Shown: one piece after another, positions 35,735 to 44,079 of the stretch | Numbering within the stretch: the stretch's first letter is position 1 | Layout of the letters: each line of letters opens with the position of its first letter | From: Mogibacterium sp. | GTDB taxonomy: Bacteria > Bacillota > Clostridia > Peptostreptococcales > Anaerovoracaceae | Direction: 5' to 3' | Assembly (NCBI GenBank): GCA_017405845.1 | Contig: JAFQZQ010000048.1 | Location: forward strand, 62,001-126,000 | Length of the DNA: 64,000 bases | The notes under the pieces: generated by a model | Database searches by the model: none | What the model saw: only the letters and a program-made list of their open reading frames with translations | Told to the model about the DNA's origin: nothing | Program-made: the position numbers and the translations under genes

Positions 35735-36412
35735 ATGGCAGATAGCAAAGTTAGAGTAATCGACGTTAACGTCGGTATATTTGAAGAGAATGATCGCATT
35801 GCCGCTGAGGTCAGAGCGCAGAACAAGGCAAACGGTACTCTGCTGGTGAACGTCATGGCATCGCCTGGCGCCGGCAAGACCACCACGCTCCTGCGCACCA
35901 TCGAGGCTCTTGGCGACGAGTATAAGATTGGCGTAATGGAGGCCGATATCGAGGCAACTGTTGATGCAGACAAGATGGCTGAGGCCGGAGTCCGCTCGAT
36001 GCAGGTACACACAGGCGGTGAGTGCTGCATGGACGCAGCGATGACAAGGGCTGCAATCAACGAATTCAACACAGAAGACCTCGACCTGGTCTTCCTCGAA
36101 AACGTAGGCAACCTGGTATGCACAGCTGAGCAGGACACCGGTGCAAACATCAATATCGAGATCCTCTCGGTACCTGAAGGCGACGACAAGCCGCTGAAGT
36201 ACCCTCTGATGTTCACGGTAACCCAGGCTGTTCTGGTAAACAAGACAGATACGCGCAAGTTCTTTGCGTTTGATGACGAGGCATTTGTTGAGAGAGTGCA
36301 TTCGCTGAACCCTCTGTCGGAGATCTTCTTCGTATCGGCAAAGACAGGAGAGGGATTCGACGCATGGATCAGCTGGCTGCGCCGCCAGATCGAGCTTTCT
36401 AAAGCTATGTAA
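35735..36412 (+). CDS. HypB-like GTPase, copy 2 with altered metal site
   Basis: 225 residues, similar to the preceding HypB across its length (P-loop ASPGAGKTTTLL; shared ILSVPEGDDKPLKYPLMF). The metal-site signature is changed: Cys97-Cys98 in GGECCMDA replaces Cys-His, and NLVCTAEQD replaces NLVCPAEFD at Cys129. An all-cysteine site may prefer another metal or redox role. HypB works as a dimer, so a heterodimer of the two products is possible. The GTPase fold is certain; the hydrogenase-maturation role is inference. Confidence 0.8.
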   Translation: MADSKVRVIDVNVGIFEENDRIAAEVRAQNKANGTLLVNVMASPGAGKTTTLLRTIEALGDEYKIGVMEADIEATVDADKMAEAGVRSMQVHTGGECCMDAAMTRAAINEFNTEDLDLVFLENVGNLVCTAEQDTGANINIEILSVPEGDDKPLKYPLMFTVTQAVLVNKTDTRKFFAFDDEAFVERVHSLNPLSEIFFVSAKTGEGFDAWISWLRRQIELSKAM

Positions 36413-36431
36413 AAAAGGGGGAAGGGTATTT

Positions 36432-37292
36432 ATGTTTGATGTAGCAATAATCGGAACCGGGCCTGCGGGGCTTTCGGCAGCACTTACACTGAAGCTTCAT
36501 AACAAGGATATCGTCTGGTTCGGCTCGGCTGAGCTGAGCGACAAGGTCGGTAAGTCTGAGAAGATCGCCAACTATCCGGGCGTGGCAATGGTAGGCGGTG
36601 CTGACCTGAATGCGAAGTTCAGGGCTCAGGCCGAGGAGCTCGGACTGGAGATGACCGACAAGCGCGTAACGAATATCGCTGACATGGGCGGCAACTATAT
36701 GGTGCTTGCCGACAACGAGGTGTTTGAGGCGCGCACGGTGCTGCTTGCCACCGGCATTGCAGCTGCCAAGGGAATGGAGAATGAGGCCAGACTGCTCGGC
36801 GCGGGCGTAAGCTACTGTGCCACATGCGACGGATTCCTGTACAAGGGAAAGACCGTAGCGGTGTACTGCACAGACGAGCGCATGGAGCACGATATCAAGT
36901 ATCTCGAAGAGATCTGCGGTAAGCTTTACATTTACACCAGCTTTGGCTACACGACTGAAGCTGTAAACGCAGAAGTGCTGAAGCTGCCGGTAAAGAAGCT
37001 GGACGGCGGATTCAAGTGCGATTCCATCGAGCTGACAGACGGCACTAAGATAGATGTAGACGGAGTCTTCATTCTGAGACCTGCCATCGCGCCGTCGACA
37101 GTTATGCCGGGCCTTGAGATGGACGGCGCGCACATAGCTGTGAACCGCAATCAGGAAACAAACTTTAAGGGCTGCTATGCTGCAGGCGACTGCACAGGCA
37201 GACCATACCAGATAGCAAAAGCAGTCGGCGAAGGCAACGTCGCAGCACATGCAATACTTGAGTATTTAAGTGCTTTAGAGAAAGGCGAATAA
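36432..37292 (+). CDS. Thioredoxin reductase-like flavoprotein without canonical NADPH motif
   Basis: 286 residues. FAD-binding VAIIGTGPAGLSAALTL at the start and CYAAGDCTG near the end, with the redox pair Cys129-Ala-Thr-Cys132 in SYCATCDGFLY, place it in the thioredoxin reductase family. The second Rossmann motif (normally GGG-x-S/A-x-x-E) is not present: the segment reads KTVAVYCTDERMEHDIKYL. This is the feature reported for clostridial ferredoxin-dependent thioredoxin reductases (FFTR), so ferredoxin rather than NADPH may be the donor. AAAGGGGGAAGG precedes the ATG. No thioredoxin gene is adjacent. Confidence 0.75.
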   Translation: MFDVAIIGTGPAGLSAALTLKLHNKDIVWFGSAELSDKVGKSEKIANYPGVAMVGGADLNAKFRAQAEELGLEMTDKRVTNIADMGGNYMVLADNEVFEARTVLLATGIAAAKGMENEARLLGAGVSYCATCDGFLYKGKTVAVYCTDERMEHDIKYLEEICGKLYIYTSFGYTTEAVNAEVLKLPVKKLDGGFKCDSIELTDGTKIDVDGVFILRPAIAPSTVMPGLEMDGAHIAVNRNQETNFKGCYAAGDCTGRPYQIAKAVGEGNVAAHAILEYLSALEKGE

Positions 37293-37349
37293 ACGCCGAA
37301 CTGAGCGTTGCGCAGGAGCAGGCGAAGAGAGGCGTTTATTCGCCTTTCT
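37279..37349 (+). terminator. Long-stem terminator overlapping the flavoprotein stop
   Basis: A 19-bp perfect inverted repeat: 37279-37297 contains the last codons and stop of the flavoprotein gene, and 37331-37349 is its complement, ending CGCCTTTCTG. The 33-base loop begins AACTGAGCGTTGCGCAGG, which resembles the start of the structured element at 6576. Confidence 0.65.
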
Positions 37350-37368
37350 GTTAAAACAGAGGAATACT

Positions 37369-38061
37369 ATGACAGAACTGAAGATCGAGAACCAGGCAAT
37401 GATGTTCGCCTTCCTCAGCCGCGCAGCCATCGAGGCAAAGGGCGAAGAGGGAAGAGCTGCGATACAGGCCGGCATGATTCGCTACGGAAAGGAGCGCGGT
37501 GCCAGGATGGCAGAGCGCGCCCGCAAAGCAGGCGATCCGGTAGATCTCTGGACCAACCAGGCGTACGGCGAATGGAAACCTGATTACGCAGGCCAGATGG
37601 ATTTCGGCATGCTCCGCGCGGAGCCGACATATCAGACATACATAGCGAAGTGCGCGTGGTGCGAGGCGTGGAAGAAGAACGATATTCTCGAGTACGGCCG
37701 CGAGTACTGCGTCAATGTAGACGCTGCGGTATATGAGGGATTTGGCGCAGGCGCTGTATGCACACCGATAAGCACATCGATGAGCTGGGGCGGAGAGCGC
37801 TGCGACTTCGACTGGGGAAAGCCGCTCAGCAAAGAGGAGCTCAGACTGGTCGCAGACAAGAAGGCTGAGCTCGGAACGAGCGCAATGAGAGACTTCAACT
37901 TCCACACTGCCCACATCTACTACTCCATCGCGGACGAGCTCCGCAGACATTTCCCTGAGGATTCGGGAGAAATTATCAAAAAAGCTGTTGCCGACTATAT
38001 TGACCTCTTTGGACAGGAAGCGTATGATTGCCTTCTGAAATTCTCGCCTGACGAATTCTGA
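37369..38061 (+). CDS. L-2-amino-thiazoline-4-carboxylate hydrolase-like protein
   Basis: 230 residues. The overall pattern (helical N-terminus with IQAGMIRYGKERGARMAERA, central SMSWGGERCDFDW, and YCVNVDAAVYEGFG) resembles the ATC hydrolase family. The founding member hydrolyses a thiazoline to S-carbamoyl-cysteine in cysteine synthesis from a racemic precursor. Most homologues in gut anaerobes are of unknown substrate. It stands between a flavoprotein and an MFS transporter, so a small amino acid-like substrate may be imported or exported by the neighbour. Confidence 0.6.
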   Translation: MTELKIENQAMMFAFLSRAAIEAKGEEGRAAIQAGMIRYGKERGARMAERARKAGDPVDLWTNQAYGEWKPDYAGQMDFGMLRAEPTYQTYIAKCAWCEAWKKNDILEYGREYCVNVDAAVYEGFGAGAVCTPISTSMSWGGERCDFDWGKPLSKEELRLVADKKAELGTSAMRDFNFHTAHIYYSIADELRRHFPEDSGEIIKKAVADYIDLFGQEAYDCLLKFSPDEF

Positions 38062-38089
38062 CAGGCAGATAAAGGGGGAAGGGACCGGA

Positions 38090-39322
38090 TTGAACAATTT
38101 CAAATTAAACGCTGAATATGCGGCATCTTTCGGGGCATACTGGATGATCTATGCGATCGCAGGCAGTTTTGCCTCGGTTTTTATGCTCGCAAAAGGCTAT
38201 GATAATGTACATATAGGAATGACGTTAGCGGCAGCCAATCTGCTGGCGCTCGCTCTGCAGCCGTACGTTGCTGACCACATGGACAGGGCAAAAGGCATCA
38301 GGCTGATAGACGCCGCGGCATGGATGACGCTCATAATGATGATCGCGGCAGTGGGGCTTTTCATATTCGGAGACGGGAGCTTCATGCTTGCGGCTATACT
38401 TGCTTTTGTACTGGCGGTACACGCGCTGGCACAGCCGCTGCTCAATTCGCTTGGGTTCAGGCTCAGCGAAAGCGGAGCGAATGTAAGCTTCGGGATAGGA
38501 AGAGCCGGAGGCTCTCTGGGCTACTCGGCGATACTCGCGGTGCTCGGCACCATCGTTGAAAGAAAAGGCGTAATGACGCTGCCGGCTCTCACGGAAGCAG
38601 CCTGCGCACTCCTGATAGTTCTGCTCCTGATCACAAAGGGAAGCTTCATCAGGATATGCAGGACCGCTGACGCCAAAGCCGCGGAAGGTGCGGAAGCAGA
38701 AGCCAAAGCAGCTGATGACGAAAGGATAGACCTCGGTGACTTCATCAGGAGGAACAAGCACTTCTTCATTATGAATTTCGGGGTCGCAGGACTTCTCTTC
38801 AGCAACGCGGTGCTGAGCAACTACATGGCTCAGATTGCAGGCGGTGTGAACGGCACTACTGAAGACGTCGGCAGGATACTGTCACTCATGGCTCTTTTAG
38901 AGATCCCGACGATGGTTTTCTTCGGCAGCATAAGGAAGCGCTTCAGCAGTCGCGCGCTGATAAAGCTGGCGGCTCTGGGCTTCACGGGTAAGATCGCTCT
39001 CTGCTGGCTTGCGGGATCAGTGCGGCTGCTCTATGTGGCGCAGTTTTTCCAGCTCATCGCGTTCGCACTCATCATGCCGGCAATGGTCTACTTCATCAAT
39101 GAGATCATGAGTCCGGGAGAGGCTGTCAAGGGACAGGCGCTTTATACGATGATGTTCACGTTCTCCACCATAATAGCCAGCTTTCTGGGAGGATGGATGC
39201 TCGACGCGTACGGCGCACGCATGCTCACACTCGTTTCAACACTTGTGACTGCTGCGGGAGCTGCCGTGGTGATTTTCAGCATAGACAAGGTAGAAGATCA
39301 CAAGAGATTGCCGCAGGACTGA
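38090..39322 (+). CDS. MFS-type transporter
   Basis: 410 residues with about twelve membrane helices and a charged central loop (about 195-220, rich in Ala, Glu, Asp). The pattern, including YDNVHIGMTLAAANLLALALQP and the second-half repeat, fits the MFS-1-like/nucleoside-proton symporter-like group. TTG is the start, preceded by AAAGGGGG. Substrate unknown. The promoter of the next gene overlaps its last codons. Confidence 0.8.
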   Translation: MNNFKLNAEYAASFGAYWMIYAIAGSFASVFMLAKGYDNVHIGMTLAAANLLALALQPYVADHMDRAKGIRLIDAAAWMTLIMMIAAVGLFIFGDGSFMLAAILAFVLAVHALAQPLLNSLGFRLSESGANVSFGIGRAGGSLGYSAILAVLGTIVERKGVMTLPALTEAACALLIVLLLITKGSFIRICRTADAKAAEGAEAEAKAADDERIDLGDFIRRNKHFFIMNFGVAGLLFSNAVLSNYMAQIAGGVNGTTEDVGRILSLMALLEIPTMVFFGSIRKRFSSRALIKLAALGFTGKIALCWLAGSVRLLYVAQFFQLIAFALIMPAMVYFINEIMSPGEAVKGQALYTMMFTFSTIIASFLGGWMLDAYGARMLTLVSTLVTAAGAAVVIFSIDKVEDHKRLPQD

Positions 39323-39336
39323 GTCTGTGCTACAAT
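39308..39336 (+). promoter_or_regulatory. Promoter of the TM1266-like gene
   Basis: TTGCCG (39308-39313), 17-base spacer, TACAAT (39331-39336). It overlaps the 3' end of the MFS gene and could drive the whole nitrogenase-like operon. Confidence 0.55.
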
Positions 39337-39367
39337 CTCATTACAACTGAAGAACAGGAGATTAACA

Positions 39368-39613
39368 ATGGAAACCAGAGTCGCCGTGATAAGCATTATC
39401 GTCACGGAGTCCGACCGGGTGGAAATACTGAACGATCTTCTCCATGAATACGCTTCGTATATTATCGGACGCATGGGGATCCCGTACAAAGAGAAGGGGA
39501 TCAGCATCATCAGCATCGCCATTGACGCACCGATGGACAGGATCAACTCGCTCACCGGAGCTCTCGGACGCCTCGACGGTATCAATGCCAAGGTGACCTA
39601 TGCCAAAGTCTAA
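39368..39613 (+). CDS. TM1266-type small ACT-like regulator
   Basis: 81 residues. The sequence runs ...VAVISIIVTES...YIIGRMGIPYKEKGISIISIAID...LTGALGRLDGINAKVTYAKV, which matches the TM1266 family of about 80-residue ACT-fold proteins. The family is often encoded near iron-only hydrogenase maturation genes and is annotated as its putative regulator. Here no hydE, hydF or hydG is nearby; it instead precedes the ABC/nitrogenase-like operon, whose ATPase carries the same domain. CAGGAGA precedes the ATG. Ligand unknown. Confidence 0.85.
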   Translation: METRVAVISIIVTESDRVEILNDLLHEYASYIIGRMGIPYKEKGISIISIAIDAPMDRINSLTGALGRLDGINAKVTYAKV

Positions 39614-39652
39614 GACATCATCCTGAAGCCGAAATCCCCGTAAGGGCTTTGA

Positions 39653-39734
39653 GGCCGAAGCAAGATTCGAAGGCGGTCTGTTGAAAGTGCGCATCTTTGC
39701 GTACGTATATTTGGATCGATCCGGCCTTGCTTCG
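39653..39734 (+). promoter_or_regulatory. Structured leader before the FecCD-type permease gene
   Basis: The 192-base gap contains an outer stem CGAAGCAAG (39656-39664) with CTTGCTTCG (39726-39734) and an inner hairpin GTGCGCA-TCTT-TGCGTAC (39687-39704). I compared it with cobalamin, molybdenum-cofactor and NiCo riboswitch patterns and found no match. It could be an unclassified metabolite- or metal-sensing leader of the operon. Confidence 0.45.
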
Positions 39735-39805
39735 CAGGAAGCAGGGCTGTTTTAGTTACCAGGCAGGGCACCCGATCAAAAACAGAAAGAAAGCAGAACG
39801 AGCAG

Positions 39806-40828
39806 ATGAGCCTCAGAAGAGACGGAAGGCTTGGAGCCGCATGGATCGTAATACTTATTGTGCTGCCATTCGTGACAGCCATCATCGCGCTGGGCATAGG
39901 ACGCATGTCGATAGCCCCGGGCGAGGTCTTTGACGTGCTCCGCGCAGCATTGTCGGGAGGGCACGCATCGAGCGAGCTCATAGAAAAGACGGTAATGCAG
40001 CTCAGGCTGCCGCGCATAATACTCGCCATGCTGGTGGGAGCCGGACTTTCAGTATCGGGCTGCGCGTTTCAGAGCCTTTTCGCGAACCCGCTCGCGACAC
40101 CTGACACCCTCGGAGTGGCCAGCGGAGCGGCCTTCGGCGCTGCTCTCGGCATACTGCTTGGATTCAATCTTATAGGAATACAACTTACGGGACTTGCGAT
40201 GGGCGGCGCTGCAGTTGCCCTGACATGGCTTGCCGGCTCGGGCAAGGACAGGGGAGGACTCAGCTACATAGTGCTCTCGGGCATCATGATAGGTTCGCTG
40301 TTCTCAGCCCTCATATCGTTCGTCAAGTTCGTGGCTGATGCCGAGTCTGAGCTCCCGGCCATCACATACTGGCTGATGGGCGGCCTCGACAAGGCCAACT
40401 ACCGCACGCTCTCGCTGGGAGCGCCGGTGATAATCGCAGGTGTGATACTCTTCATGCTGATCAGATGGCGCATGAACCTGCTGCCTCTTTCAGATGACGA
40501 GGCGAAGGCGTCGGGTGTCAATGTCAGACTGCTGAGGGCTGTCACCGTTGTAGCAGCGACCGCCATTACCGCATCCTGCGTATCGATGTGCGGACAAGTC
40601 GGCTGGGTAGGACTTCTCATACCTCACATGTGCCGCATGCTCTTCGGCAACAACCACCTGTCGATAGTGCCGGCATCCGTGAGCTTCGGAGCCGTGTTCA
40701 TGATAATCGTAGACACCCTGGCGCGCAGCATCTCCGCTGCGGAGATCCCGGTGTCGATACTGACGGCAATCATAGGAGCGCCGTTCTTCATAATTCTGAT
40801 GAGAAGAAGCGGAGGCTGGCGCTTATGA
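39806..40828 (+). CDS. FecCD-type ABC transporter permease
   Basis: 340 residues with about ten helices. RLPRIILAMLVGAGLSVSGCAFQSLFANPLATPDTLGVASGAAFGA and the GWVGLLIPHMCRMLFG motif are hallmarks of the FecCD/BtuC permease family for iron-siderophore, heme, cobalamin or metal-chelate uptake. First gene of the operon; the next ATG overlaps its stop (ATGA). The ribosome site is weak. Confidence 0.93.
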   Translation: MSLRRDGRLGAAWIVILIVLPFVTAIIALGIGRMSIAPGEVFDVLRAALSGGHASSELIEKTVMQLRLPRIILAMLVGAGLSVSGCAFQSLFANPLATPDTLGVASGAAFGAALGILLGFNLIGIQLTGLAMGGAAVALTWLAGSGKDRGGLSYIVLSGIMIGSLFSALISFVKFVADAESELPAITYWLMGGLDKANYRTLSLGAPVIIAGVILFMLIRWRMNLLPLSDDEAKASGVNVRLLRAVTVVAATAITASCVSMCGQVGWVGLLIPHMCRMLFGNNHLSIVPASVSFGAVFMIIVDTLARSISAAEIPVSILTAIIGAPFFIILMRRSGGWRL

Positions 40829-41955
40829 GTGAGATGGAAAGAAAAGCGCAGGCCCTCCTGAAAATAGAGAAAGGCTGCTTTGCGTATAAAGGCGGGCCGC
40901 AGATCCTTAAGGATATAAATATAGAATTGGAAGCGGGCGAGATACTCGCGGTGCTCGGGCCGAACGGAGCGGGTAAAACCACTCTGCTCAGATGCATGAT
41001 GGACATGCTTCACTGGCAGAGCGGACGCAGCCTGCTGGACGGCGAAGACATACGCAGCATGCCGGCATCGAAGCTCTGGCGCAGGATGGCATATGTGCCT
41101 CAGGCCAGATCAGCGGCTGCCTCATACACTGCCTTCCAGACCGTGTTGCTCGGAAGGAGCAGCCGCATAGGAGCGTTCTCAGCTCCGTCCGAAGCCGACA
41201 TGAAGGTCGCCGAGCGCGTGATGGAGAGACTTGGGATAGCTCATCTCGCCGACAAGCCGTGCCATGCCATAAGCGGCGGCGAGCTCCAGATGGTGCTCAT
41301 AGCCCGCGCCATGGCTGCGGAGCCGGAGATACTGGTGCTCGACGAGCCTGAGTCTAACCTCGACTTCAAGAACCAGCTCATAGTGCTCGATACCATGAGT
41401 GCGCTGGCGGCGGAGGGCGTGGCCTGCATATTCAACACGCATTATCCGGCTCATGCCCTGCAGAGGGCAGGCAAGGCACTGATGCTGACAAAAGGCGGAG
41501 AGAGCATATTCGGTGACACGACAGCCGTGGTAACTGAAGACAACATACGCCGCGCGTTCGGGGTCAATGCCCTTATCGGTGAAGTGGAGACTCCGCACAA
41601 CATAATGAAAAACGTGGTTGCCGTGGGAGTAAGCGAAGGCAGGGCAGCGGGGAATGACGCGCTGCAGACTGCCGGAGCAGAAGGCGGACGGAAAACGGAC
41701 GATGTGCTCGCCTCGATCACGGTCATTATGCACAGCAACGAGCACGCTGCTCTGATCAACAATGCATTCAGAGAATACAATCATCTCCTGATAGGCAGAA
41801 TGGGTCTGCCGCACAGAAGATCGGAAAAATACATCATCACCGTGATGCTCGAAGGCCCGGTGGCTGACATAGAAGCGCTATCGCACAGACTCGGCCTCAT
41901 ACCGGACATCAGCGTTAAGACGACATACGAACAGGAAGGATATATACATGGTTAA
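40825..41955 (+). CDS. FecE/BtuD-type ABC ATPase with C-terminal TM1266-like domain
   Basis: 376 residues. Walker [10 protein letters not shown] is at 45-53, the signature ISGGE-x-Q and Walker [13 protein letters not shown] follow. The FecE-type domain ends near 255. Residues about 293-372 ([12 protein letters not shown]...[37 protein letters not shown]...) align with the stand-alone TM1266-type protein at 39368, including IGRMG-[IL]-P. A TM1266/ACT domain fused to an importer ATPase suggests ligand control of transport. Start at 40825 overlaps the permease stop; the longer open frame upstream is the permease in another frame. Confidence 0.9.
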   Translation: MSEMERKAQALLKIEKGCFAYKGGPQILKDINIELEAGEILAVLGPNGAGKTTLLRCMMDMLHWQSGRSLLDGEDIRSMPASKLWRRMAYVPQARSAAASYTAFQTVLLGRSSRIGAFSAPSEADMKVAERVMERLGIAHLADKPCHAISGGELQMVLIARAMAAEPEILVLDEPESNLDFKNQLIVLDTMSALAAEGVACIFNTHYPAHALQRAGKALMLTKGGESIFGDTTAVVTEDNIRRAFGVNALIGEVETPHNIMKNVVAVGVSEGRAAGNDALQTAGAEGGRKTDDVLASITVIMHSNEHAALINNAFREYNHLLIGRMGLPHRRSEKYIITVMLEGPVADIEALSHRLGLIPDISVKTTYEQEGYIHG

Positions 41956-42709
41956 GATAGCAGTTTACGGAAAAGGCGGTATCGGCAAGTCGACTACAGT
42001 ATCAAACGTGTCGGCAGCGCTGGCGGACATGGGTTACAAGGTTATGCAGATCGGTTGCGACCCTAAGGCGGACTCGACTGCGAGCCTCCACGGTCAGGGC
42101 GAAATGGTGACCGTGCTCGATCTCGTAAGGGAACGCAAGAATGCCTTCGAGCTCAGCGACATGGTGCGCGAAGGCTATGGCGGAGTCATATGTGTTGAAG
42201 CCGGCGGCCCTACACCGGGACTCGGCTGCGCGGGACGCGGCATCATCGCAGCCCTCGACAAGCTGAAGGAGAAAGGCGCGTACGAGACCTTCAAGCCTGA
42301 TGTAGTCATTTACGACGTTCTGGGCGACGTAGTCTGCGGAGGCTTTTCAATGCCGATGCGCGGCGGCTATGCAGACAAGGTCTTTGTCATAACTTCGGGC
42401 GAGAACATGGCCATTCACGCCGCCGCGAATATAGCGGTAGCACTCGACGGCTTCAAGGACCGCGGCTACGCAAGCCTCGGCGGCATCATCCTCAACCACA
42501 GAAACGTGCGCGATGAGGACGCGAAGGTAGCCGAGCTCGCTTCGGATATTGGCTCGGAAGTTATTGGGGAGCTCAGCCGCAGCGAGATAGTCACCGATGC
42601 TGAGGACCTCGGCAAGACGGTCATCGAAGCCTTCCCTGACAGCGATATGGCCGGCGAGTACCGCGCACTGGCAAAAAAACTGCTTGAGATTTGCAATTCG
42701 GAAAAATAA
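41948..42709 (+). CDS. NifH-like ATPase (nitrogenase-like reductase component)
   Basis: 253 residues. P-loop GKGGIGKST at 8-16 and DPKADST at 38-44. Both cluster ligands of the NifH family are present: Cys94 in GLGCAGRG (with Arg97) and Cys130 in GDVVCGGF. The dimer should hold a [4Fe-4S] cluster and give ATP-driven electrons to the products of the next two genes. It lacks the C-terminal extension of true NifH. Overlaps the ATPase gene by 8 bases. Similar proteins serve chlorophyll, F430 and methylthio-alkane reductases; the partner here is unidentified. Confidence 0.93.
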   Translation: MVKIAVYGKGGIGKSTTVSNVSAALADMGYKVMQIGCDPKADSTASLHGQGEMVTVLDLVRERKNAFELSDMVREGYGGVICVEAGGPTPGLGCAGRGIIAALDKLKEKGAYETFKPDVVIYDVLGDVVCGGFSMPMRGGYADKVFVITSGENMAIHAAANIAVALDGFKDRGYASLGGIILNHRNVRDEDAKVAELASDIGSEVIGELSRSEIVTDAEDLGKTVIEAFPDSDMAGEYRALAKKLLEICNSEK

Positions 42710-42711
42710 TC

Positions 42712-44079
42712 ATGCTTAAGAAAGTAAACGAAAAACAGAAAAGACTGAGCGCAGACGAGATCCCTCACGTCAGGATCGCGGATGCGAAATTCCCTGCACC
42801 GTTCAGGTCGGGGCTGGAGTACTCATCTCCTGCCCGCGGCACGTGGAACATCGTGCACACCGGAATGCTGATACCTGAAGCACATGAGATCTTTGTGTGC
42901 GCCGCGGGCTGCCTTCGCGGAGTCGTGCTGACTGCCGCTGAGATGGGGACCACAGACAGGTTCTCGACGGTCGCGGTCAGGGAAAACAACCTGCTCGACG
43001 GCGACATGGAAGACCTTGTGATCGAAGGCGTTACGGACATCATCAACAAGCTCCCGAAGCGTCCGCCTGCTGTGCTGGTGTATACCAGTTGCGTGCACCA
43101 CTTCACGGGTGTAGACCTCGACATGATCTACGCGACTCTGAGGAGCCGCTTCCCGGACATCGACTTCACCGACTGCTACATGAACCCTATCATGCGCAAG
43201 AGCGGCCTGACTCCGGATCAGCTGATGAGGTCGAGGCTTTACATGCTCCTGCATGAGCGCGGGAAAAACCCGGACGCAGTCGCCATAATCGGAAACGATC
43301 TGCCGACCGACGAAGATAGTGACCTGATGCAGGTGCTGAAGGGTGCCGGCCGCAAGGTGCATGAGATCACCTCGTGCAAGACCTATGCGGAGTACCAGGA
43401 GATGGCCGAAAGCAGCGTCTATGTATCGTACAATCCGGATGCTGCGCCGGGCGGCGACATGCTGGCGGAAAGGCTGGGAGGCACTCACTATGCGCTGAAG
43501 TTCAGCTTCGATTACGATGAGATCGATGCCACCTTCGCGGGCCTTGCGGAGGTGCTGGGCATTGAGCCGCGCAGCAACGATGAGATCGCGGCGCTGAGAG
43601 CAGAGTGCGAGAAAGAACTTAAAGAGACAAAGGAACTCATCGGAGACACTCCGGTGAGCATAGATTATACATACTGCCCGAGGCCGCTCGGGCTCGCGAA
43701 GCTGCTGCTTGAGCACGGCATCAACGTGACCAGAGTTTACGTTGACGGCATACCGGGCGGAGACAGGGCGGCATTCGACAGCCTGCAGAAGGATCATCCG
43801 GATCTGATGATCTATCCGACGGTGCATCCGGGGATGAGGTTCGCGCGCACCGCTAACGTTGAGGCAGAGAGCGGAGTAAAGGTGCTGGCGGTCGGCCAGA
43901 AGGCGGCAGCCTTTGAGGAGACCGGGCGCTTCGTCAACGTAGTTGAGGGCGGAGGCATGACAGGCTACGAGGCGATCAGCAGAACCTGCAGGCTCATGCG
44001 CGAGGCATACTGCGAAGAGAAACCGATGCGCGATCTGGTGCAGGTGAAGGGACTTGGCTGTGAGGTGTGTATAAGATGA
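42712..44079 (+). CDS. Nitrogenase component 1-like protein, NifD-type subunit
   Basis: 455 residues of the oxidoreductase/nitrogenase component 1 family. Early cysteines Cys63 and Cys67 (FVCAAGCLRG) and Cys127 (TSCVHHFTGVDL) sit where the P-cluster/relay ligands of NifD lie. The segment where NifD has its FeMo-cofactor Cys reads VYVSYNPDAAPGG, without Cys. The C-terminus ends G-C-E-V-C. It therefore probably holds a relay Fe-S cluster but not FeMo-co. It starts 2 bases after the NifH-like gene. Confidence 0.88.
   Translation: MLKKVNEKQKRLSADEIPHVRIADAKFPAPFRSGLEYSSPARGTWNIVHTGMLIPEAHEIFVCAAGCLRGVVLTAAEMGTTDRFSTVAVRENNLLDGDMEDLVIEGVTDIINKLPKRPPAVLVYTSCVHHFTGVDLDMIYATLRSRFPDIDFTDCYMNPIMRKSGLTPDQLMRSRLYMLLHERGKNPDAVAIIGNDLPTDEDSDLMQVLKGAGRKVHEITSCKTYAEYQEMAESSVYVSYNPDAAPGGDMLAERLGGTHYALKFSFDYDEIDATFAGLAEVLGIEPRSNDEIAALRAECEKELKETKELIGDTPVSIDYTYCPRPLGLAKLLLEHGINVTRVYVDGIPGGDRAAFDSLQKDHPDLMIYPTVHPGMRFARTANVEAESGVKVLAVGQKAAAFEETGRFVNVVEGGGMTGYEAISRTCRLMREAYCEEKPMRDLVQVKGLGCEVCIR

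Noticed and set aside
39614-39805. Cobalamin riboswitch before the FecCD-type gene
   Set aside because: The conserved B12 box and GCCACTG element could not be found; kept only as an unclassified structured leader.
40588-40824. N-terminal extension of the ABC ATPase
   Set aside because: The in-frame extension overlaps the permease coding region and has no similarity; ATG at 40825 overlaps the permease stop in the usual ATGA manner.
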